Positions 48,301-60,970 are shown, counted from the first letter of the stretch. The stretch is 64,000 bases of DNA from Cercis canadensis (GCA_003255065.1 QAOA01003946.1:963272-1027271), one strand, 5' to 3'. Notes: generated by a model not told the origin, from the letters alone. Translations and numbers: made by a program.

Positions 48301-51300
48301 TAGCTTTTTTTTTTTATTTAATTTAATTGTAATTTTAGATAGATTTAGTTTAATTGGTTAAAAAATTAATGATTGATTATAAAATGATATTTTTTTAGTG
48401 CCACAATAAATCGTCTATAACTATATGATAATTAGGAGCATTTTGTAAGCTAATTCTTTTTTTATTTTTAGGAATGATATTTGTTGGGAATGTTAATTTC
48501 TAAAAATATTATAACTTTATTTGGTTAGCTTAAACATTCATGGGAATGTAAGATAATGTTTCTTGAAAATATTTTATATTCTCATGTTTAGTTTAAATAT
48601 AAATTTCTTGAGAATTTTGGTATTTTTTTTTCAAAAGTACTCCTATTTATTTTAAGTAAAAAACATGAGATTACTTCTCATAATTAATGAATGTTTATTA
48701 TTAAGAAATTTGTATCTTTGTTAATTTTTTTATGTTTTTAATTATTTTACGCTTCCCATTTAATTTTATTGTATTTGTATCTTTCTTTTTTATTAGTTCG
48801 TCTTTTTTTTTTGAATTTAATTATTTGATTTTTAGAAGAAAAAAAAAGTAAAAGAAAATAGCAAAAGACATTAAAGAAGAAAGAGAGGATAGAATACCAT
48901 AGATAGAGAAACTAGATGGGAGAAAGAAAAAGGGAAGAAGAGAGAACCATTGATGGAGAGCAAAATTTCAGAGAAGAAAGACAGGAGGGAGAGAGTGATT
49001 GAGATCTAGATAGAAAAATTGGTTCAAAAAGGGAAATCAAAAAGAAATAGAGAGAAAAACATGAGAAAAAGGAGAAAGTCAAAAACAAGTATTTTTGGCT
49101 TTGGGTTCTTGCGTTTTGAGCTCCAACGGTAGTTGAGGGAGAGAGAGCATGAGAGCAAAGTGAGTGTTTGAGAAAGATAAAAGTCAATGATATATTTTTA
49201 CATCTAAAAATGTATTTAAACATGTGATATATAATAGTTTTTGCTTCTTTAGCATAAAATTTTTGGCTTGCTTGTTGAATATACTTTGGTTTTATGAAAC
49301 CTAAAAAGGAATTGAAGCTGATAATATATGATAATTTTTTCATGAATAATATGAATACTAGCTAGAAGTGACACCTTTAGATTGTGACATCCCCACCCCC
49401 TTAAAAAAGAAAAAAGAAAAAAGAAGTTAGTGTACTAACTGATTAGTTAGCAAAATCAATTGTTTTGTATGATTCCAGTTAGCTGGCAGTATAACCCAAC
49501 TACATAATGCAGCAAAATTGACATTAAATTTAATTAGTGAAGTACTAATCTTGGAAAAACAGCTGAGGGGAACAACAACTTGAACTTTTATAATTAAATC
49601 CAACTTTTTTATAAATATGCATGCAAGGACAATAAAATACAGGTCATAGAATCAGGTGGTAGGCGATGATTGGTTCGGAAGAGAAAGAAAAGGACTAAAT
49701 TTCATATATTTTTATTTATTTAAGTCGTATCTGGCCATTTTGGAAGAAATTCCAAGTAGTGCAACCATAACTAGGTGGCTTCAGGATTCGTTGGATCACT
49801 TTATAAAGAGAGTTGAGAAAGAGAAGCAGTATTGGCAGAGGTTGGATTTCAGTTATAGCAGAATGAACTCTAAACGAGTGTGTAGTGTAGAGGGACACCC
49901 ACTACAAAACCATGATCTATTTTTCTCATTTCAATGATTTGATTGTGGATTAAGGAAAATCTTATCAAATTAAAATAATCTATTGCCACCCAAAGACCAT
50001 TATTAGCACTTTCAATATCATTATTACGTGGTCAAGTTCTCCTAATCGGTGCAACGGACTCCGGATCATGTTAAGAGTGCCTATAATTATATTCCAATCA
50101 TTATCTCATTATACAGCTCGAGTCAAATGCCTTTTTAGTTTATTTTACTACCATCCTAATCTTTAATTAAATTAAAACTGAAAATAGTTCAGCTACTTTC
50201 AATTAATTTCTAGTACGCATGCGATGCAAGGATTAATAATTATTTGTAGTTCAGCTTCCAAAATATCTTAATCCCAAGTGTCAAACTGATTAATTTTTTG
50301 TTTATCAAGGATTTTGGGTGTAAATTACATATAATTCTGCTATTAATTCTTCATAATTGTAGATAATGCCAGTGCCACTTAATTCTTCCACCCAAACTTC
50401 ATTCAATTTTTGTTCACCTCTAATTATCTGTTAGAGCTATTAAATGTGTGTTTCGACTTTAGATATATTTTTTTTTTGAATTACTTTTGAAATGAATTGT
50501 TTTTATAGAATTAATCATGGAAAAATGGATTCTCATAATTATTATTTTTTGAAAAAAGAATCATAATTCCTAATGTAAAATTTAATTCACTAAAAAATTA
50601 TCAAACATTTAGTTGTAAAACATAAATCATTTTAAACCATCAAAATTAANAAGGATTAATAATTATTTGTAGTTCAGCTTCCAAAATATCTTAATCCCAA
50701 GTGTCAAACTGATTAATTATTTGTTTATCAAGGATTTTGGGTGTAAATTACATATAATTCTGCTATTAATTCTTCATAATTGTAGATAATGCCAGTGCCA
50801 CTTAATTCTTCCACCCAAACTTCATTCAATTTTTGTTCACCTCTAATTATCTGTTAGAGCTATTAAATGTGTGTTTCGACTTTAGATATATTTATATTTT
50901 TTTTGAATTACTTTTGAAGTGAATTGTTTTTATAGAATTAATCATGGAAAAATGGATTCTCATAATTATTATTTTTTGAAAAAAGAATCATAATTCCTAA
51001 TGTAAAATTTAATTCACTAAAAAATTATCAAACATTTAGTTGTAAAACATAAATCATTTTAAACCATCAAAATTAATTTTAAATTATACCCAAACATGTT
51101 AAGGAATCAGAAGACAACCTATGCAGAACTAGAACTTTCTAATCTGTGGTTCTAATTTAACATATTTGGTTAAAAAAAATGGATCATCATCTTCATCTTT
51201 CTTCTCCCTTTTTCTTCTGCAGTGCACTGAATTTATAATATTAAGTTATGCACAAGAATTTGAACTTAAAGTGAACCTGGGAAATTAAACTCTTAAAACT

Positions 51301-51979
51301 GACTCAGCTACAGTCTACTTCGTCTTTTAATGCCGTGTCACATGGATCTCTTTGAAATGGCTTTGTTTCAGACCATTAAGGCAGTTAAAATAAAAAGCAG
51401 AGCAATAAAATAATGAAGGGGTTGAATTGAATGGTACAATTGTACTGTACGAGGGAGGGGAGGGTACTTTGACTGTTAGGGCAGTTTGCGTTCGAAAATC
51501 AAACCTGCCAATATCAATCACTGACTTTAATCAGCAAAAAACAGTAAAATAATCCATAATTTACTCATAGAATCTAAGTCCTAGTCACCATTGATTTAAA
51601 TAAAACCAGCCCCATATGCATAGCATTTAACCTTCAAACAAGGAATGAGAGAAACAACAGAAATCACTCAGTCACATGTGAAGCCTAGGAGATACAACTT
51701 GAGGTTTAACTCTTCTAAAATGGAAAAACTACTACCATTGGTCGTCGTGGAGACATATTTTCTGTGTAAGTCATATAAAAAAATTTAAGTAAGTCTAAAG
51801 TGTATCAGTTAAAATTTTAAGTAACTCCAATTTCATATGTTTATATATGTGCATGTGTAAAAAAATAAAATTGTAAGTGTCACTCTTTCTCATTTTATAT
51901 AAAAAATCCAAATGTTTATAATTTTCTTCATTATTAAATGAACTTTTAAAATTCAGAATTCCAGATAGCCTCAGACTTG
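48301..51979. other. AT-rich intergenic region
   Basis: Between SEN2 and the SAUR gene. A purine/pyrimidine-skewed block at about 48840-49180 creates spurious long frames. The duplicate around the N at 50650 is listed separately. No gene is recognised. Confidence 0.45.
50229..51074. repeat. 421-bp tandem duplicate around N at 50650 (assembly artefact)
   Basis: 50229-50649 recurs at 50651-51074 with a few differences (one T/A, one A/G, a short AT insertion). A single N separates the copies, and only the right copy continues into unique DNA. It is the longest such case in the window. Confidence 0.92.
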
Positions 51980-51986
51980 TATAAAT
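51980..51986 (+). promoter_or_regulatory. TATA box of the SAUR gene
   Basis: TATAAAT lies 115 bp before the SAUR start codon, a normal distance allowing a leader of about 80 bp. Confidence 0.55.
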
Positions 51987-52094
51987 TGGGAGCATATGCA
52001 GCAGCAGCAGCCCACATAGCAAGGGTTAAGCTATACAGAAAAACAGAAAGCCAAGTGACAAACTAGCCAAAACCCAGAAAGAGAGACACCAAGC

Positions 52095-52589
52095 ATGTCC
52101 ATGGATCTAAAGAAATCTAACAAGATCAGAGAAATTGTTAGGCTTCAACAGATCCTTAAGAAATGGAGAAGGGTAGCCAACTCTTCCAAAACCAGCAGTA
52201 GCAGTAAAAGCATTAAGTTTCTGAAAAGGACACTTTCTTTATCTGACCGTGAAGGAGGATCAAGCAATGTTGTCCCCAAAGGCTACCTCGCTGTTTGTGT
52301 TGGAGAAGAGCTGAAGCGGTTCATTATACCAACTGATTATTTGGGTCATGAAGCCTTTCACATATTGCTGAGAGAAGCAGAAGAAGAATTTGGGTTTCAG
52401 CAGACTGGTGTTCTGAGGATTCCCTGTGAAGTTTCTGTGTTTGAGAGTATCTTGAAGATGGTGGAGAGAAAGAAGGACAAGTTTTCCATTCAGGAATGTA
52501 GACTTAGCGTTGAAGAGATTGCCGGATATTGCTCATCAGAAAACCAGCTTGCTTATTCTCACCATCCTCACAGTCCAATGTGCAGATAG
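52095..52589 (+). CDS. SAUR family auxin-responsive protein (SAUR37/38-like), intronless
   Basis: A single open frame of 164 residues, typical of the intronless SAUR family. The N-terminal extension (MSMDLKKSNKIREIVRLQQI..., Ser-rich, then IKFLKRTLSLSD) is the long type seen in SAUR37/38. The conserved SAUR core runs from about residue 58 to 125: VPKGYLAVCVGEELKRFIIP, then the HEAFHILLREAEEEFGFQQ segment and the LRIPCEV turn. Family members commonly inhibit PP2C.D phosphatases and so promote H+-ATPase activity and cell expansion; this subclass is less studied. The context next to the DnaJ-like gene matches Arabidopsis At2g24395-At2g24400, and SAUR next to DUF599 matches At4g31320-At4g31330. 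Confidence 0.95.
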   Translation: MSMDLKKSNKIREIVRLQQILKKWRRVANSSKTSSSSKSIKFLKRTLSLSDREGGSSNVVPKGYLAVCVGEELKRFIIPTDYLGHEAFHILLREAEEEFGFQQTGVLRIPCEVSVFESILKMVERKKDKFSIQECRLSVEEIAGYCSSENQLAYSHHPHSPMCR

Positions 52590-55500
52590 TTCTGGAGATT
52601 TTAGAAATTTTTATCCTTTTCTTTTCTTTTTCTCCTTATTGGGGTGAGTTCAAGTAGCTGTTAGACAACCCATTTGGGTATTATCAAGCTTAGAACACAA
52701 CTTCTATTGTCTACATCTATTATTCTTGAGCTACATTTTTTGGCAACGCCTAAGAATTATGAAGCAGAAATAGAATTTTCATGGTATGAGAGTTTGAATC
52801 TAATGTTACAGAGCTGAAAATCTTGGGGCATTAGCAGTTAAATCATAACATCTCACAATCAAGAATGATTTAAATTCCAAACAAATCTCATTTCTCACCC
52901 AGTAGGCAAATGGTGTTCGTGTGCAGTGTAGTAACAGAATTTTGGGGAACCCCTTCCCATCAAAGTGACTTCGTTTTGCACCTTATTGTCTGTGCTGTTT
53001 TTAATTCTCAATGGAAAAAAACCACTATTCAGATTTAATATGAAGAGCATAATTGTTCAATAATGAACTACTAAGGATTAAGTATTCAAATGAAAAGCAT
53101 CAGGAAATCTGAGAACGGAAGGTCAAAGGCAAAGAGAAGAGTAATCCATGCGTATAAAAGCTTCAAATCAAGTGACACACACAATGCTTCAGAAAAGGGT
53201 GTTATCAGAAACAAGAAACTTGTAAAATGTTATGGAGCATGCCACCCAGTACAATCCAGAGAATAACAAAATTGTCAAGTTCTTCACTACTTCCTTTCCT
53301 TTTATTTATTTATTTATTTTTTTTTATAGAGAAAAGAAATTTTGGGACAAGGAGGGGAAAGCCGAAAGCCATGTGTTTTTGGTTTCAAAATAGAAAGAAT
53401 GAACATATTTGAAAATATAAATATGTGAATCTGTGATTAAAAAAAGAATAAAAATAGCAAAGAACTGATGAAGAGTGCGTCTGTTAAACAAGTTCTTGAA
53501 AATGTTTCCCGTCTGAATCCAGAAACAAATTCTGCCCAATATTGAAATTAAATTTGACAAACCAGTGAAACCTGCCCCTGTACCAACTTTCAACCCCCGG
53601 CGAAAAAAAAAAAGGAATCTATTATATTCCTCAAAGATGTAATGCATGCTGATAGGAAAAAAATGATCAATCATTATGTAGTTTATCTTTTAAGCTTTTA
53701 CAATGCTCACACATGAGATGTCACAAGTGACAGCTAGAAGCGTAGAAGGGACCATACGGATAAATCTACGGAATTGTCCTATGTTAGAAATCTCCATGTG
53801 TCAGTGTTTTCCTTAGATTGAGTTCCCTCATGAACGAACATGGCTTTAGTCTCTAGTAAAATTATTGAGGCTACAATATGCAAGAGCATTGTCCTATGCA
53901 CTACGGAAACAAATGTTTTAATAATATAATTAACGATGCCTGACAATATTATATTGCAGTCACTTGCATTGAAATCAAGTTCCTCAAAAATTTCTGCTTG
54001 GCATTTTCTCAAACTCCTATTATGCAACTCACATGCAAGCATTCATTTCAGAAGCTAAATACACATGTCAACAGTATCCCATCGACCCTTCTCAAATTGA
54101 GAAATATCAACTCTCGTTATCTGTGATAGAATATAATAAATTTAAACTGAAAAACACTTCAAACTTTGAAATCTTCTATTTAAGTTTCAAGAAGACAACT
54201 GTTAACTGTAATGTAGCAGAAGATCAAGTAATCAATGCCTTAATATGTATGACTTTCATCAATTTAGCAGTGAAATCATATTTAAATATCACTGCCATTT
54301 GAGTTTCTCAAGAACTGTATCTCAACTTCAAGTAAATTAAATAGTTTGACAGTAAAATATCAAAGATTCCATTCAAACAAGGTGCAATTATAGAGAAGTC
54401 AAATAGTTACCTTAAAATCCAAATTCAAACAGCAATGTACTTGGGTCCATGTGTTATCAGCTCAGCATTAATCCAATTCGTTATACTTAGAAGCAGCAAA
54501 AAGTCAGGTTTTAATAAAACCATGTGCAGCCTCTGTATTAAACCAGTCATCATCATGTGAATATGTACTGTGTAATTTCTTTTTGGCCATAGCATACTAT
54601 ATAATCAACCCGTGAGAAACATAAGAGGGTAAATTTTGCTATTGGTCATCATGCCATGGGGTTACTTTCAGTTGAGATAAATAAACAGACATAAATAGCT
54701 TGTTGCCCCATATTTAACTTGGGGAAGAGGGGTCTTTATCTCTCTCACTCCCTTCTTCTATTTGCAAAGCATATTCTTAACGTTTTTGCAAAAGATACCA
54801 GGAGAAAGTAGTTTAGTATAGTTTGACGGGACTCTGCAGGATTTCAGGTTTAGATTAGTCGTTAAGAAAATGTTACCCAAAAAATTTTAAAAATAATGAA
54901 GAGAGATGACAGTTGAAGTGATAATCACTTATTTTAATGATTGACTTAAGCTTCTTTTTTTTTTTTTTTTGGTCTGGTGATAATTGGTTTAAAACTTAAA
55001 ACATACCTAATGTGAATTAATTCAACTCCAGATTTAAAAAAAAAAAAATTGAATTTTAATCTAAAATTAGTCATTAATTTTCTCAATGACACTTAAATTA
55101 GATAAGATTTAGGGAAAGAATAAATATTATAGATACAAAATGAAGTATTAAATCCTGTGGGGTGGTTTTAAATGTCAGCTCACCTCTTCAAGCTGGTGGC
55201 CCTCTTTTATGCTGATTGAGGTGCTGGTTCTCTAGTAATCGTTTTTCCATCTTCACTTGTAGTTTTTTACATACATGATTTTACTCGAGTTACCATGAGT
55301 GTCATGTTTTCATCTTCTGAAAGTTTCTATTTGTGTAATTTAAAATAGCTCGGTCACAGCAAAAACATCAACAGCATAGGACCAATTCACAGCTGCTGCA
55401 ACTTTACATTTTCAATCACATCAATTAGACAATTACAAGAAAAGTGTGATCATCAAGCATCCAACCATATCTTTTGTTCACTTTGTAACATGCAAATGGT

Positions 55501-55669
55501 TGATGCCTCTAGGTATAAACCTTTGAGATCATAACATGTACAGCAAAGATATAAAAAAGACCAGATGCAGACTATATAAATCAACAAAAGACAACCTCCG
55601 TGAGCACAATGTTGGATGAATCTTGCTGGCGTGTACGATCATTCTAGCATTGTAGAAGGGCTTAAAGGC
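52590..55669. other. Intergenic region, no supported gene
   Basis: Downstream of SAUR to the 3' end of the DnaJ-like gene. It is AT-rich with short unrecognised frames only. Confidence 0.5.
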
Positions 55670-56847
55670 TCAAATAGCTAGTTCCTCACCATCATTGTAA
55701 TTTGGAAAAGTGACACATTTGAAGACCTTACATTTCGAACACAAGATATATCCAACCTGCATCAAATGCCAACAATCATAATGAGGATAATTCAGTTTTC
55801 TGAGACAAGCATACAAAGATAGAAGTCCTAAAATCATCAATGTTATAAGATTCTTCTCTTAATATATACAAATACACATGCACATACAGAGCGAGATGCA
55901 GGGGAAAGTACTACTTATCAACTTTATTGTGAAATGATTTCTGAGTCAAGTATTTACTGAAGCACTTACAGCTCTGCATGATGGACATCTACGATACATC
56001 CTCTTGTTTTCAGCTTTCACATTTGTCTTTTGCCCTTTACAAAAATAACATAGCAACCATCCTTTACCATTGCAAGGTTCACACATAATTCCTGCATCAA
56101 CCTTAAACACTGAACCAAAATAAGGATAGGAGCAAAATAGACTAATTGCAATAGAATTTAACAGAGACTGCTCTGTAGCATCATTACATCTCAGTAGTGA
56201 TATTGCAAAAGTTCCTGATATTATCTATAATTTGATATTATTGGGTGAGGCCAAAAATGGCTGTTATGTGCCTTCGATAATTAAATCATAGTTCCTCATA
56301 CATAACTCATACCTACAAGTTTACATTTTCAATACTATTGACACTAGTAAGTCCAATCCCACCACCTCTTAGTACTGTTCATAACTCCTGTAAACACCTT
56401 CGAATCTAGTCCTTAGTCGCAATTCTTATACCCATTCAGTTATAAGCCTAGAATTAGATATTCATTTAATTCAACAAAGAAACTACTAGTACACTATAGC
56501 ATTTTTCTCGTCTAGCTAATTTCACAGGAAAATGAATAAAGAAAGAAATGTATATGAGTAAATAGTAATACGTACTCCAATTACCAAGATAAAGGCAAAC
56601 AAACCCAAACAATTACGGAGTCAATGAATCCAGTATACTCCATACAAGAATTTGAAATGCATTTTATGCAGTATTAATATTATCACCTCCAGCAAAGGAG
56701 GGAGATTACCTGTTGTTGTTGTTGGACTTGCTGAATAGGTGTGCAATTTGTCGGCTTGAAGTGAAAAAGCCTGGTCCTTGAAGAAGGGCAAGGCCAATTT
56801 CTCCATTGATTAAGCTTCAGGGAGGCAGCAATGGAAATCGTCGCCAT
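55670..56847 (-). CDS. Plastid DnaJ-type cysteine-rich (zinc finger) protein, 3 exons
   Basis: Exons on the minus strand: 56847-56710, 56101-55970, 55756-55670; 118 residues. I chose the ATG at 56847 because it is in frame with the downstream exons; the ATG at 56806 is in another frame. Residues 1-46 are Ser/Arg-rich without acidic residues, like a chloroplast transit peptide, ending in a poly-Gln stretch. The mature part has four CxxC pairs: CEPCNGKGW, CYFCKGQK, CPSCRAVG and CSKCKVFKC. That is the zinc-binding cysteine-rich fold of DnaJ without a J domain. Such small proteins act as plastid thiol or assembly factors; the exact client is unknown. Arabidopsis At2g24395 is the likely counterpart. 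It is transcribed divergently from the GT64 gene, with 328 bp between the start codons. Confidence 0.9.
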
Positions 56848-57175
56848 TGCAGTTCCCTCGCGTACAGCATAAGGGAGTCACCCATATATACCTCTTCTTC
56901 CTCATCTCATAATTCCCATTATCCAGTAAAGCTTAACATAGAAACTGTAACCTCAGTTTTCCGCATAATAACATAACTGCCACTCCAAATTATGAAATTG
57001 CATTTCAATTTTCAATCTTGCGTTAATACCAAACTCCCCACTTCATTAACAGCACTTTAAGCTGCTTTATTACCTAAAAGCCTTGCCTGTCACCCTCGTC
57101 TTCAATCTCTCTCCCTCGCTCTTTCTCCGCCCCAACCCAAAATTCCGACACCGGGGTCTGACGGAACCCGCCGGA
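56848..57175. promoter_or_regulatory. 328-bp divergent promoter (DnaJ-like / GT64)
   Basis: The start codons of the minus-strand DnaJ-like gene (56847) and the plus-strand GT64 gene (57176) are only 328 bp apart, so both promoters and leaders must share this interval. The right half is CT-rich like a leader. Confidence 0.6.
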
Positions 57176-58210
57176 ATGAGTTCGGCGGCGATAGCAATTA
57201 TTTTCGTCTTATTCTTATTTGATTTTCATCCTGTGCTTGTCCTTTGTTTTCGTACAAACTCAGCTGATCCGTGCGATTCCACAAGGAAGCGGGACCCACG
57301 AACTCTCCGGCCCGATCAAATTACAGTCCTCATCAACGGCTACTCCGAGTCCCGCATACCTCTTCTCCAATCAATCTCTGCCACGTACTCTGCATCGCCG
57401 CTGGTATCGTCTGTGGTCGTCCTCTGGGGAAACCCCTCAACCCCACACCAAGTTCTAACCCAGCTGGCCCACAATCTATCGATCTCCTCCTTCGGCGCAG
57501 CATCAATCTCAGTAGTCCGCCAGCCATCAGGCAGCCTCAACGCTCGGTTCCTGCCACGTGCTTCCATTGGGACCGGCGCTGTTTTGATCTGCGACGACGA
57601 TGTAGAGGTCGACCAGAAGTCATTCGAATTTGCCTTTCGCATTTGGGCATCGAATACTGACCGCATGATTGGATTCTTCGCGAGATCACACGATCTAGAT
57701 TTGTCGAGGAAAGAGTGGATCTATACGGTACACCCGGATAAGTACTCGATCATCCTCACCAAGTTTATGATACTAAAAAGCGATTACTTGTATAAGTACA
57801 GCTGTGAAGGTGGGTCCCAGATGATTGAGTTGAGGAGGACCGTTGATGAGATGCGCAATTGTGAGGACATCTTGATGAATTTTGTGGTGGCAGATGAGAC
57901 GAATGCGGGGCCCATAATGGTGGCGGCGGAGAGGGTCAGAGATTATGGAGATGCACGAAATGATAATCACAGTGATGGTAATGATGGACGGTTAGGATTG
58001 AAAGGTGTAGAGAGAAAAAAAGGGGTGAAAGATGTGGGATTGAGTAGTAGGAGAGGGGAGCATAGGAAGAGGAGGGGACAATGCATAAGGGAGTTTCATA
58101 AAGTGTTGGGGAAGATGCCTCTAAGATATAGGTATGGGAAGGTGGTTAATTCAGTTGGTGAACAGGGATTGTGTGAGAAAGGGGGCAAATTAGTGTTTTG
58201 TGATCAATAA
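57176..58210 (+). CDS. Glycosyltransferase family 64 (EPC1/At1g80290-like), intronless
   Basis: 344 residues from the ATG at 57176; upstream in-frame sequence lacks an ATG. An N-terminal signal anchor (about residues 3-28, AIAIIFVLFLFDFHPVLVL) suggests a type II Golgi protein. The GT64 domain begins at TVLINGYSESRIPLLQSISA and includes VLWGNPSTP, SLNARFLPR, and the nucleotide-sugar/metal-binding DDD in LICDDDVEVD. Later blocks MIGFFARSHDL, NCEDILMNFVVAD and a C-terminal GKMPLRYRYGKVV are also present. This is the exostosin-type fold. Plant members include EPC1/GMT1, which mannosylates sphingolipids, but which donor this one uses cannot be read from sequence. A basic Asn/Asp-Gly-rich insertion (about residues 262-300) precedes the C-terminus. 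Confidence 0.93.
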   Translation: MSSAAIAIIFVLFLFDFHPVLVLCFRTNSADPCDSTRKRDPRTLRPDQITVLINGYSESRIPLLQSISATYSASPLVSSVVVLWGNPSTPHQVLTQLAHNLSISSFGAASISVVRQPSGSLNARFLPRASIGTGAVLICDDDVEVDQKSFEFAFRIWASNTDRMIGFFARSHDLDLSRKEWIYTVHPDKYSIILTKFMILKSDYLYKYSCEGGSQMIELRRTVDEMRNCEDILMNFVVADETNAGPIMVAAERVRDYGDARNDNHSDGNDGRLGLKGVERKKGVKDVGLSSRRGEHRKRRGQCIREFHKVLGKMPLRYRYGKVVNSVGEQGLCEKGGKLVFCDQ

Positions 58211-58914
58211 TCCAAGTTGGTATGGATTAATATATGTGATAAAAGAAATGTATTCTTATCAATCCAAGAGGGTGAATTAGAGTTATGTTGTAAAAACACC
58301 GATTCTTGCAACGTTTTATTCTCTTTATGGACCACTTTGGTCTAAAAATTTATTCATGATACTTAAAAAAGTTCATATTTGGATTCTAAAAAAAAAGGTT
58401 GATCTTAAAGATTAGGCAAACTCAGTAAAACATGTGTGCATTTGCTAGTGAGAAAAGAGAAGAAAAGAAACTAATTAAAAGGATATGGTGCCAAGCTTTT
58501 ATTCTCTCAACTCAACTACATGTCTCTAAAAAAATAATTTCCTAGAAAAATGGTAATTGAGGGGAAATTAAAGAAAAATATAAATGATAAAAAAAAACTT
58601 TTCGGGTTAAAACACTAGCCGCTATTGGGCATTACTATGGAGCCCAAATTCAGTGAGTAATGAGTACGTTGGGCCTTACTTACGCGGGAACGGGAACGAC
58701 TGGTCCCCTGAGAATTCTCCCTGGAACAATATTTCCACTTGTAGCAAACAAAATGACGTAGAAACCACCATAAACCCAGGAACCCTTCCCCTTCCTCTTC
58801 CTCTTCCTCTTCCTCACAGTGAAATGCCTTCAAAATATCTCCACGAACAATTTGATGGGATAATGTTTCTCGCTCACATGTAGAGGAATTAGAATTTATA
58901 AGTGATCTGACAAA
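58211..58914 (+). other. Intergenic region and leader of the next gene
   Basis: Holds the GT64 3' UTR, a TGGGCC site II motif near 58670, and a CCTCTT-type repeat near 58788-58814, shortly before the next gene's ATG. No other gene is seen. Confidence 0.45.
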
Positions 58915-60970
58915 ATGAAGCGCAAGGATGTTGAAGAGTTATTCCAAGACTTCTCTTCCATTTCCCTCTCCCATTCGCCCAGAAAATCGAGGAGACTGGT
59001 ATCTTCTTCTTGAAGTTTCTTCCCTATGATATTATTGTTTTTATTATTCTGCATCGCTCTTGGTATTTCAGTTAATAGTTTGATGCATAGTGTTGAATTT
59101 TCAGTCTACTACTTTATAAATATTTGTTGTGTTGGGTAAATTTAAGGATCCCGACTTGTTCACGATCATGGATGAAGACTTAATAGTTAGTTCTGCCCAC
59201 GATTTTGCAAAAGAATTATCACAAGAACAACCATGGACAAGCAGTGGCATGGTGCATTCAGAAGATGCCAAATCCCTTGACACAGTGCCAATGAGCAATG
59301 CTTCGGAGGAGAGAGCCCTTGTGCTCTATGATCCAGCGAATACCCCCTTTTTAAAGTCACCAAGCTCGCCGGAGTTCTCAGTTACTGTGAAAGCTGACTT
59401 AATTCCTGGATTAAAGGGTAAGTATCAGAGTATTTATTAGAGTTTGCTTTTTCTAGACTTGCTATATGAGCCTAGGGATTCAGTGATATATTTAATAGTA
59501 CACCCATGCAATTCAAGTCCAGTTAAAATCAAAATTAGCTACATTTTAATAAATTTCTCTATTTGAATGAATCAGGAATCTTCGATTAGTCAATAGCTTA
59601 AAATGTGTGGTTTTATTGTTCTGTATTTGTTTATTTGAAAATATAACTCTATTTATAGCTGAATTCTTAGTAAAATTCTATGCGCAGAAGGGGGCTGAAG
59701 CGATAATTTGCTGCTAGTTTCACAATTGCTTATTGTATAATTGATTTTGCAAATCTAATCATTGAGTTCAAATCTCAGATTAACATGATGATGATCATGC
59801 TCTTCAAGTACCAAACCAATATGCACTGAAAACTATAACTCTCTATCTGATAAATAGTATGGGTGGAATGCTTCTTAATCTTTGCGGTCTAAAATTTTAC
59901 TAGCACGATAATTACAATGTGAGATCTAATTCATCAGAATGTTTGCACCTTTTGAGGAAAAATCCTATGAAGTTATTGAGGACCCCTTCCTAAAATGTAT
60001 ACTGACAAACTCTGCAAGGCTGTTACTGGATTTGCTTGGAATCTTGAAATATAAGAGAAGAAGGGTTTTGTATATATTGCCATGTATATTGAAATGGACA
60101 GTGGTAATGGCAGTGGCCATCTCCAGATAAGAAGAACTGCACAGGGGAAATGTTGTTGGGAACTGGTATAATAGGGGATAATGTAGAGGCTGAATGTTTG
60201 TGTCCATGTTTCTGTGACCTTATATTTCACCAGTTCATGGATTTTCTCAAGAATCCACTGTCAAATAAGAAGTACAGATTAGTTCAAACAAATCTCTCAT
60301 GTTTAAAGACTGTTAAGAAACTGTTAGAAAGAGGTTGTCATTCTTAATTCAGTAGTTGAATTCTTTGAATCAGTTGGTTTGATACAATTGTGGTCACTAG
60401 AGGCATATCTCATCATAGCTCTTGCTGCTCCTCGTATTACTGGTATAGTAAATTTTGTTTGAACCAGGATCTGATATAGTGATTTATAAGATTAATGTTT
60501 AAAGGCAGAGAGAGCAGAGGATATTTGTGCAGTAGCTGGTTTTAAGGAGAATGAAATAAGGCTGCTCATATTAATTTTGGAATTCCATATAACTTACATA
60601 CCTCATGGCACAAAATAACAATCTTTTACCTTCTTGTTCCTATGTCCAAAACCATTATCATGGCCTTTACCTTGTCTATAAATTCTAATAAATTGTTTGG
60701 CAATCATTTTCCATACATGTCATGATGTTGCTATTGACCTTGCGACTATGTGAAATCACTTGAACTATTTCTTTTCAATTCTTTCTAGATTATCTCTTAT
60801 CATGGGGAAATGCAAGGTCAGAATGCTCAGTGGAAGATAAAAAGAGAAAGGAGAAGTGTGAAGCATCAAATGATTGTTTGGCCGTTGTTCCATGGGTTGC
60901 ATTCCATTCTCCTATGATGATGTATGAAGAAAAATCACCGGCAACAACCTTTACAGATGGAAGAAGTTGA
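58915..60970 (+). CDS. Unrecognised conserved-looking plant protein, 3 exons, probable C-terminal frameshift
   Basis: Exons: 58915-58998, 59147-59417, 60789-60970 (stop TGA 60968-60970); 178 residues as read. It starts MKRKDVEELFQDFSSISLSH followed by SPRKSRRL, a basic nuclear-signal-like patch, then an acidic stretch (DPDLFTIMDEDL). The middle has ALVLYDPANTPFLKSPSSPE. Exon 3 starts YLLSWGNA and continues with a KKRKEK patch and VPWVAFHSPMMMY. I do not recognise the family. Splice sites are clean (gtatct, gtaagt donors). Just after the A5 run at 60930-60934 the +1 frame carries a convincing acidic coding tail (MEEVELMDMDGSY...) to a TAA at 61089-61091, so the terminal 12 residues as read are doubtful. 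Role unknown; a nuclear location is an inference. Confidence 0.7.

Noticed and set aside
48912..49343. 143-residue minus-strand frame
   Set aside because: It is a purine/pyrimidine-skewed low-complexity stretch giving Ser/Leu/Phe-rich sequence, without splice or family support.
56621..56806. Frame starting MEKLALPFF in the DnaJ-like exon 1
   Set aside because: It is out of frame with exons 2 and 3. The ATG at 56847 gives a transit-peptide-like sequence that joins in frame.
57083..57175. N-terminal extension of the GT64 protein
   Set aside because: It would need a non-ATG start; the signal anchor directly follows the ATG at 57176.
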